Shown one piece after another: positions 58,967-64,000 of a DNA stretch of 64,000 bases. Location: the NCBI GenBank assembly GCA_041694635.1, contig JBDNHI010000202.1, forward strand, positions 62,001 through 126,000, in the 5' to 3' direction. Position 1 is the first letter of the stretch. Each line of letters begins with the position of its first letter. The notes under the pieces are model-generated. The model searched no databases. It worked only from the letters and a program-made list of their open reading frames with translations, and was not told the origin of the DNA. The DNA comes from UBA969 sp041694635. GTDB lineage: Bacteria > Planctomycetota > Planctomycetia > Gemmatales > Gemmataceae. Both the position numbers and the translations under genes were made by a program.

Positions 58967-60535
58967 ATGGCAGAAATTAGGACTAGATTTGCACCAAGCC
59001 CAACCGGTTACCTCCATATCGGTGGAGTTCGAACTGCTCTTTTTAATTGGCTTCTTGCCCGTGGAACTGGTGGCAAATTTATTCTCCGCATTGACGATAC
59101 TGATGCAGAAAGAAATAAAACCGAAGCCCTCCAGCCTATTCTTGATGGATTTCGATGGCTAGGTATTGATTGGGATGAAGGCCCTGAAGTCGGGGGCCCT
59201 TATGCCCCATACTTTCAGTCCCAAAGAAATCATCTTTACATTCAAGCTGCTAGGCAACTTCTCAGTTCTGGTAATGCCTATCCTTGTTATATGACTTCCG
59301 ATGAAATTAAAGTTGAAAGAGATGCTGCTGAAAAAGCCAAAAAACCTTATGTCCATCGTGGATCCCATCGTCAGACTTCTGGCGAAGAATGCCTTAAGCT
59401 TTATGAGGCTAAACCTACAGCCATTCGTTTAAAAGTTCCTGAAAATGATTTAATAAAAATTAAAGATTTAATTCGGGGCGATGTTGAATGGCAATCGAAC
59501 CTAATTGGGGATCCCATTATTTTAAGGCCAGATGGTAGGGCATTGTATAATTTTGCAACCGTTATTGATGATATTGGTTTGAATATTACTCATGTAGTTA
59601 GGGCAGCGGAACACCTCTCTAATACGCCCGTTCAAGTTCTTGTCTACCAAGGCTTAGGTGCACCCCTGCCTTTTTTTGCACATGTTCCTGTAGTGAACGA
59701 ACCAAATTCAAAAAAGAAACTTAGTAAACGCGATATGAAAAAATTTGTTACTTCAGAGGTAAAGCAAAAACTTAATGCGGTGGGTTGGACAGATGAACAA
59801 ATTGAAATTCGTGACGATTTAAACCCGGCTACCGTTGCGTTTTATCGGGAATTGGGTTACTCACCCGAGGGCTTGGTGAATTATCTAGGTCGGTTAGGGT
59901 GGTCTCTCGATGACCATACCGAAATTATTATTTTAAAAGATATGGTTGCGAATTTTAGTTTAGAGCGTGTAAATAATTCTTCAGCAAGTTTTGATCCAGA
60001 TAAATTATTTTGGGTTGCAGGGGAACATATGAAAGTGTTGCCTTTAGACAAAAAACTGGATGGCGTGCTACCTTTTATGCAAAAAGCTGGTTATATTGCT
60101 GCTGCCCCAACGCTAACTCAGTTGGAAACATTAGAAAAAGTAGTGGTTGCAACTGGAGACCGATTGAAAATTTTTAGTGACATTTTGTTGTATGGTGCTC
60201 CTTTTTTTAAAGCTAATCCAGATTATGACAAAAAGTCCCTTACTAAAAGAGTCGCTAAAGAAGGCGTACCAGAAATACTTAGAAAATTTTCAAGTTCTTT
60301 ATCAGTTATCAATGAATTTAGTGTCGCTAACCTTGAGGCTTCCCTTAAGGAATTTTGTTTAGCAGGAAATTATAATACTGGTTTGCTAATTCATGCTCTC
60401 CGAGTTTCAACAACGGGCATTGAAGTTGGACCTGGTGTTTTTGATTGTTTGCATATTTTTGGCAAGGAAGAATCTTTGCGAAGAATAAATCTGGCGTTAG
60501 AAGTGGTCGCTCAGTCTTATGAAAAACTATCTTAA
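58967..60535 (+). CDS. gltX: Glutamyl-tRNA synthetase
   Basis: GltX charges tRNA-Glu (and often tRNA-Gln). The enzyme of about 522 residues has TRFAPSPTGYLHIGGVRTALF (the HIGH motif as HIGG) and the KMSKS motif as KKLSKRD. RIDDTDAERNK and the acceptor-binding VIDDIGLNITHVVRAAEHLSN are typical. The ATG at 58967 has GAAGGG before it; an upstream ATG at 58946 is open but starts with non-family residues. Full-length C-terminal anticodon domain is present. Confidence 0.95.
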   Translation: MAEIRTRFAPSPTGYLHIGGVRTALFNWLLARGTGGKFILRIDDTDAERNKTEALQPILDGFRWLGIDWDEGPEVGGPYAPYFQSQRNHLYIQAARQLLSSGNAYPCYMTSDEIKVERDAAEKAKKPYVHRGSHRQTSGEECLKLYEAKPTAIRLKVPENDLIKIKDLIRGDVEWQSNLIGDPIILRPDGRALYNFATVIDDIGLNITHVVRAAEHLSNTPVQVLVYQGLGAPLPFFAHVPVVNEPNSKKKLSKRDMKKFVTSEVKQKLNAVGWTDEQIEIRDDLNPATVAFYRELGYSPEGLVNYLGRLGWSLDDHTEIIILKDMVANFSLERVNNSSASFDPDKLFWVAGEHMKVLPLDKKLDGVLPFMQKAGYIAAAPTLTQLETLEKVVVATGDRLKIFSDILLYGAPFFKANPDYDKKSLTKRVAKEGVPEILRKFSSSLSVINEFSVANLEASLKEFCLAGNYNTGLLIHALRVSTTGIEVGPGVFDCLHIFGKEESLRRINLALEVVAQSYEKLS

Positions 60536-60554
60536 ATAAAGATCGGAGTCCGGT

Positions 60555-61454
60555 ATGTCATTACTCGTCGTTGGTTCTGTTGCATTTGATTCGATTGAAA
60601 CACCAAATGGAAGTGTTAATGATGCCCTTGGTGGTTCTGCTTCTTACTTCTCCGTGGTTGCAAGTAACTTTACAAAGCCTAGGCTTGTTGGTGTTGTAGG
60701 GGAAGATTTCCCCAATGAGCACAAAGAACTTTTTAAGAAAAAGGGAGTTGATATCTCTGGGTTGGTAACTGAGGTAGGGAAAACTTTCCGATGGAAAGGC
60801 CGTTATCACAAAGATATGAATACGCGTGATACCCTTGAGGTTCATCTCAATGTTTTTGGTGCTTTTAAGCCGATTCTTCCGGAGCATTTTAAAGATAGCA
60901 AGTATATATTTCTTGCTAACAGTAGCCCAATTGTTCAGGCAAAGGTATTGGATCAAGTCACAAAACCTGAGTTAGTGATGGCGGATACTATGGATTTGTG
61001 GATAAATATTCAGAAAAAAGAGCTTCTTGAGCTTTTACCTAGGATTGATGGTTTGCTTATTAACGATAGCGAAGCAATGTTGTTAACAGGTGAATCAAGT
61101 TTGGTTCGAGCTGGCCACGCAATTCGCAAACTTGGGCCTAAATTTGTTATTTTGAAAAAAGGCGAGCACGGCGCTATGTTGTTTAGTGAAAATGGAATTT
61201 TTGTTGTGCCAGCTTTTCCGACTGAAAATGTGATTGACCCTACGGGTGCAGGAGATAGTTTTGCTGGGGGTGTTATGGGGTCCCTTGCAGAAAATAAAGA
61301 TTTATCCCCAGCGAACCTTCGCAAAGCTATGGGGTATGGAACCGTAGTTGCAAGTTTTACGGTCGAAGGATTTGGCTTAGATATGGTTAACCGTATTTCC
61401 CGAAAAGAAATCGATAAGCGTTTATTAGATTATCGTTCAATGCTTGCCTTTTAA
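60555..61454 (+). CDS. PfkB family sugar/nucleoside kinase
   Basis: A 299-residue PfkB-type kinase. It has the N-terminal LGGSASYFSVVASNF and the C-terminal signature DPTGAGDSFAGGVMGSLAE, with the catalytic Asp. INDSEAMLLTG near residue 170 is the usual middle segment. Substrates may be adenosine, ribose or another sugar; the family does not settle this by eye. It follows gltX by 19 bp with a GGAG box, so it is likely in the same operon. thpR follows 12 bp later. Confidence 0.87.
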   Translation: MSLLVVGSVAFDSIETPNGSVNDALGGSASYFSVVASNFTKPRLVGVVGEDFPNEHKELFKKKGVDISGLVTEVGKTFRWKGRYHKDMNTRDTLEVHLNVFGAFKPILPEHFKDSKYIFLANSSPIVQAKVLDQVTKPELVMADTMDLWINIQKKELLELLPRIDGLLINDSEAMLLTGESSLVRAGHAIRKLGPKFVILKKGEHGAMLFSENGIFVVPAFPTENVIDPTGAGDSFAGGVMGSLAENKDLSPANLRKAMGYGTVVASFTVEGFGLDMVNRISRKEIDKRLLDYRSMLAF

Positions 61455-61466
61455 GGGGTTAATTTA

Positions 61467-62039
61467 ATGCCAAAACGAACCAAGGCTTTTATTGCAATTG
61501 AGATGCCTAAAGTTGTGCAGAAGAAATGTTTGCAAATACAAGTCGAGTTGGCCAACGATTTTCCGGGGGTCAAATGGACCAAACCCGATTCCCTGCATAT
61601 TACTTTGCTGTTTCTTGGTGAAATTGACGATAAACAACTTTGGCAAGCGTGTGACCTTGCCAAGAAAGCTTGCGCAGACATCGATCCGTTTCATTTTAAG
61701 TTACACGGCCTTGGTTGTTTTCCTAATCCTAGGAGGCCGCGTGTTATTTGGCTTGGTATCGATCCAGACTCTGGAAGCTATTTTAAACAATTGCATAAGG
61801 AGATTGGTAGTAAAATCTCGGATACAGGATTCTATAGAATGGATCAAAAAGAATTTCAGCCCCATCTTTCAATCGGAAGAATAAATCAACAGGATCTTGA
61901 TTTTTCAGTCGTCTGTTCTCGTTGGAAAGTTCACCCTTGGACTTCCGATGATATTGATGTAAATCAAGTTCTAGTAATGTCAAGCGAGTCTATCGGTGAT
62001 GAACATCGATATACAAAATTAGCTAAAATTAAACTTTAG
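61467..62039 (+). CDS. thpR: RNA 2',3'-cyclic phosphodiesterase (2H family)
   Basis: A 190-residue 2H phosphoesterase. The two catalytic motifs are HITLLFLGE (about residues 47-55) and HLSIGRI (about residues 133-139). ThpR opens 2',3'-cyclic phosphate ends of RNA and can ligate tRNA halves. The length and spacing of the two HxTx/HxSx motifs fit. AAGGGG precedes the ATG. It closes the gltX-pfkB-thpR run; translation-related neighbours (gltX) are consistent with RNA work. Confidence 0.9.
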   Translation: MPKRTKAFIAIEMPKVVQKKCLQIQVELANDFPGVKWTKPDSLHITLLFLGEIDDKQLWQACDLAKKACADIDPFHFKLHGLGCFPNPRRPRVIWLGIDPDSGSYFKQLHKEIGSKISDTGFYRMDQKEFQPHLSIGRINQQDLDFSVVCSRWKVHPWTSDDIDVNQVLVMSSESIGDEHRYTKLAKIKL

Positions 62040-62060
62040 GGCTAATACTTGTTTTAAGGC

Positions 62061-62348
62061 TTATGAAGGGAATAGTTCTTTGTTTGCCATCACGCAATTC
62101 CAAGGATGAACTTCCCAACTTATAAAAATTCCTTCTTTATTGAAAGGATCGTTTTTGATAAATTGTTCAGCGGCCTCAAGGTCAGTTGCCTCATAAATGA
62201 TTAGGGCGCCGTATCCATCGGTAAATGGCCCAGTGGCAACGATATTTCCATTGCTTAAAAGTGTGGTAAGGTAAGCTCTGTGGATTGGCCTTACTGATTG
62301 AATTTTGTCTTGATCTGCAATGTATTTTATTTTTGCTGCAAATTTCAT
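62061..62348 (-). CDS. YciI-like protein
   Basis: A 95-residue YciI-family protein with the typical HRAYLTTLLSNGNIVATGPFTDGYGALIIYEA core, and DPFNKEGIFISWEVHPWN near the end. The family has a ferredoxin-like fold, and members are mostly uncharacterised; some act as small dehydrochlorinase-like enzymes. Its ATG overlaps the stop of the upstream membrane protein gene (ATGA), so the two are translationally coupled. Confidence 0.85.
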   Translation of the reverse strand: MKFAAKIKYIADQDKIQSVRPIHRAYLTTLLSNGNIVATGPFTDGYGALIIYEATDLEAAEQFIKNDPFNKEGIFISWEVHPWNCVMANKELFPS

Positions 62349-62914
62349 ACTTTTGATTCTACCTTTGATCTTAAAGCCTTTATTTCTAATAGTTCATTCA
62401 TTCCAAAAATCCCCATACCGAAAAGCAAATCTGTAATCATAGGATAGGTGTAAAACGGAATAGCTTGTTCGTAACAAAGTAAAAGCCCACCAAAGTTTAG
62501 CGGATATGTAATACCATCGCCACCAAGCCATACTGCAAAATTAGTGAGGATGAAGAATTGGGTACTGCAGAGAACTGATGCTACCGATAATTTTAGCAAA
62601 AACTTACCAGGCATAATAAGCTTGCCTAATGCAACATTAATAAGGAAAGAACCGTAAATGACTGGTGTCATCCAAGAAAAAGCTTTAAGACTAATTTGTT
62701 CCAAGGGAAAGTAAAGTAATAGGTCAGTAAAAACCATAATGAATAAGGGTAAGAACCAAGATACAATTCCATTTACCTTGTTCCCGGAAAATAAAGCGAC
62801 GGCTCCAATAGGGGTACAACCAGGGTAGTGAGGCAAAAGCCTAAGAATCCCTGCAAATATTGCAAGAATAATCGCGAAAGGATGACCGTTTTTATTGATT
62901 GTTTTCGATTCCAT
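62345..62914 (-). CDS. DUF6580-type membrane protein
   Basis: A 189-residue membrane protein with about five helices (near residues 12-30, 36-52, 82-105, 110-135 and 150-170). Features like LRLLPHYPGCTPIGAVALFSG and FLPLFIMVFTDLLLY match the DUF6580 group, which resembles ECF transporter substrate-binding components. A role in vitamin or metal-chelate uptake is plausible but not shown. AAAGAGA precedes the ATG. It is coupled to the YciI gene. Confidence 0.75.
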   Translation of the reverse strand: MESKTINKNGHPFAIILAIFAGILRLLPHYPGCTPIGAVALFSGNKVNGIVSWFLPLFIMVFTDLLLYFPLEQISLKAFSWMTPVIYGSFLINVALGKLIMPGKFLLKLSVASVLCSTQFFILTNFAVWLGGDGITYPLNFGGLLLCYEQAIPFYTYPMITDLLFGMGIFGMNELLEIKALRSKVESKV

Positions 62915-63020
62915 CAGTATCTCTTTCGTGTTGAAAAAGTAAAAAGTTTAAGAGTACTAAAGATAAAAAATTATTCTATTTGATTCAGTCGTAATAAGTT
63001 AAAAAAAATTAAAACTTAAC

Positions 63021-64000
63021 TTATTTGTTTATTTTACTTTCCCTGACACTAAATTCAAGCTTCCATTTTTGCACCCCATTTTTTGCAATACACCATAATT
63101 CTAATGTGCCAATATCAGATATTTTGCTATGCAAGTAAACTGGAACTAGGCCAGTAATTTTCCCCGAGGGTTCTAAGATCGACTCCAAGGGAGAAATTTC
63201 CTGAATATCGTCTTCCCATTCATCAAGAATCGTGCCGATTGGGTCATTTTTTCTAGTAGAAGAAGAAAGAAATCGAAAAGTAACTTGTTGGCCAACTATC
63301 AAGCCAAATTCATGCGCATTAATATCTAATTCAGACCCTTCTTCCATTCCAAATGGAACCACGCATAAAGCTTTAATAGGCCTAACAAAACCAGGAATGG
63401 CGGGCCCCGCAGTTTCTATACCGATATAATATGCCCTAGGCGCACCCCCTCGAATGCGTATCCCCTTTCCTCTTTTTGCTAACCCAAAACTGGATGCACC
63501 TATTGCAACCGAAAGGTCGAGGTCCTGATGAGTTAGCATTTTAATTGGTGCTTTTGCCCAAGATTCTAGGTTATCTAGTATGCGTTGCCTTAAAAGCGGA
63601 GACTTAAAAACACCACCATTAAATAAAACTACATTAACGCCTAAAGCTTTTTTCTTAGTCTTTGATTGAGAAGCTTTTTGATTAATGGTTTCTTGGTGTT
63701 GTGTTAAAAACAAAGCAAGGTGTTTAGTAATAGCGGCATCAGACGCATAAGGTAAACCAATCTCTTGAAACCCAAAGCCAGTTTGGGTTGTTGGTTGAGA
63801 ATCTTGGGCGCATAAAGGGAAAAAACCGTCGAGTAAAACTTTTTCTAGTGTGCCTCGTTCAAGTTGATATTTAATTGTGCCTGAAATTACTTTGGAACCT
63901 CTACCAAGAATCGTAATTGGGCAAGAGGTAACTTTGGGATCAGAAAGAAGAGTTTCTTTTGCATTTCTGCAGGCGTGTGAAAGTGCAATCATCTGAGCAT
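63021..64000 (-). CDS. Hsp70-like protein, C-terminal part (partial)
   Basis: At least 326 residues of an Hsp70/actin-fold protein whose start lies beyond the right edge. The frame continues upstream of the first internal methionine at 63992. Seen are SHACRNAKETLLSDP, the ATPase segment VVLFNGGVFKSPLLRQRILDNL (a GG-type phosphate loop), and DLDLSVAIGASSFGLAKRGKG, which is the standard adenosine-site helix. The C-terminal 130 residues are shorter than the usual DnaK substrate domain and end KINK without a lid. It may be a divergent Hsp70 of unknown client. Confidence 0.72.
   Translation of the reverse strand, partial: AQMIALSHACRNAKETLLSDPKVTSCPITILGRGSKVISGTIKYQLERGTLEKVLLDGFFPLCAQDSQPTTQTGFGFQEIGLPYASDAAITKHLALFLTQHQETINQKASQSKTKKKALGVNVVLFNGGVFKSPLLRQRILDNLESWAKAPIKMLTHQDLDLSVAIGASSFGLAKRGKGIRIRGGAPRAYYIGIETAGPAIPGFVRPIKALCVVPFGMEEGSELDINAHEFGLIVGQQVTFRFLSSSTRKNDPIGTILDEWEDDIQEISPLESILEPSGKITGLVPVYLHSKISDIGTLELWCIAKNGVQKWKLEFSVRESKINK

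Noticed and set aside
1..64000. Mobile elements, CRISPR arrays, integrases or phage genes
   Set aside because: I saw no transposase, recombinase or phage-like protein and no regularly spaced repeats in any part of the window.

Overview
The window looks like a stretch of a low-GC planctomycete chromosome. I infer this from the gene families, not from a marker gene. The families are a DUF1501 protein, a BBP7-type outer-membrane protein, a secreted Gfo/Idh/MocA oxidoreductase, a Ser/Thr kinase fused to a tubulin-like domain, methanofuran/tetrahydromethanopterin C1 genes, and a hopanoid block. Anammox planctomycetes are also AT-rich and make hopanoids, but the C1 genes and DUF1501 point to the Planctomycetia (Gemmata-like) side. 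Genes are dense, often overlap by a few bases, and frequently start with TTG or GTG. I saw no rRNA, complete tRNA, CRISPR array, transposase or integrase.

Layout. 1-7.9 kb: start of a superoxide dismutase gene (minus strand), a 1.3 kb gap, then ispD and upp, followed by minus-strand genes for a cation efflux pump, a TPR protein, a PIN-TRAM membrane protein, a dGTPase and a HIT hydrolase. 8-12 kb: a classical fatty-acid cluster, rpmF-plsX-fabD-acpP-fabF. 12-19.5 kb: a methyltransferase, a ComEA-like HhH protein, uvrB, scpA and the 1084-residue kinase/tubulin-like fusion. 19.6-21.9 kb: three methanofuran-biosynthesis-type genes (mfnB, an mfnE-like kinase, an mfnF-like ASKHA protein). 22-24.7 kb: a DUF1501 protein, a strong bidirectional terminator and an RlmI-type methyltransferase. 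24.8-29.7 kb: a STAS protein, two tandem ABC exporter pairs and a cytidylate-kinase-like protein. 30.8-34.1 kb: a BBP7 protein, then a ketosynthase paired with a short chain-length-factor-like protein. 34.3-35.8 kb: a DnaJ-like protein, rnpA and yidD. 35.8-40.3 kb (minus): a membrane cytochrome c, an NrnA-type DHH phosphoesterase and a copper P1B-ATPase.

40.5-47.9 kb: an Ig-like repeat protein, FHA-GGDEF, a stand-alone LigD-type phosphoesterase domain, an RlmL-type THUMP methyltransferase behind a 12-bp leader hairpin, DUF488, another methyltransferase and a secreted Gfo/Idh/MocA protein. 47.95-54.7 kb: fhcD-fhcC (formyl transfer between methanofuran and H4MPT), directly followed by a hopanoid block hpnA-shc-hpnH-hpnG. 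55-64 kb: a sigma-70 factor with a strong terminator, an orphan E2 catalytic core, a cysteine-desulfurase-like protein, a MaoC hydratase, gltX, a PfkB kinase, thpR, YciI, a DUF6580 membrane protein and the C-terminal part of an Hsp70-like protein running off the end.

How the genes connect. The mfn genes would supply the cofactor that FhcD and FhcC use, so the two C1 loci, about 26 kb apart, probably serve one formaldehyde/formate C1 pathway. The plsX-fabD-acpP-fabF cluster provides acyl chains, and the distant ketosynthase/CLF pair suggests a second, specialised acyl or polyene product. The hopanoid block covers cyclisation, adenosyl transfer and adenine removal, but squalene synthesis lies elsewhere. 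The most unusual single gene is the kinase/tubulin-like fusion at 16219-19473.
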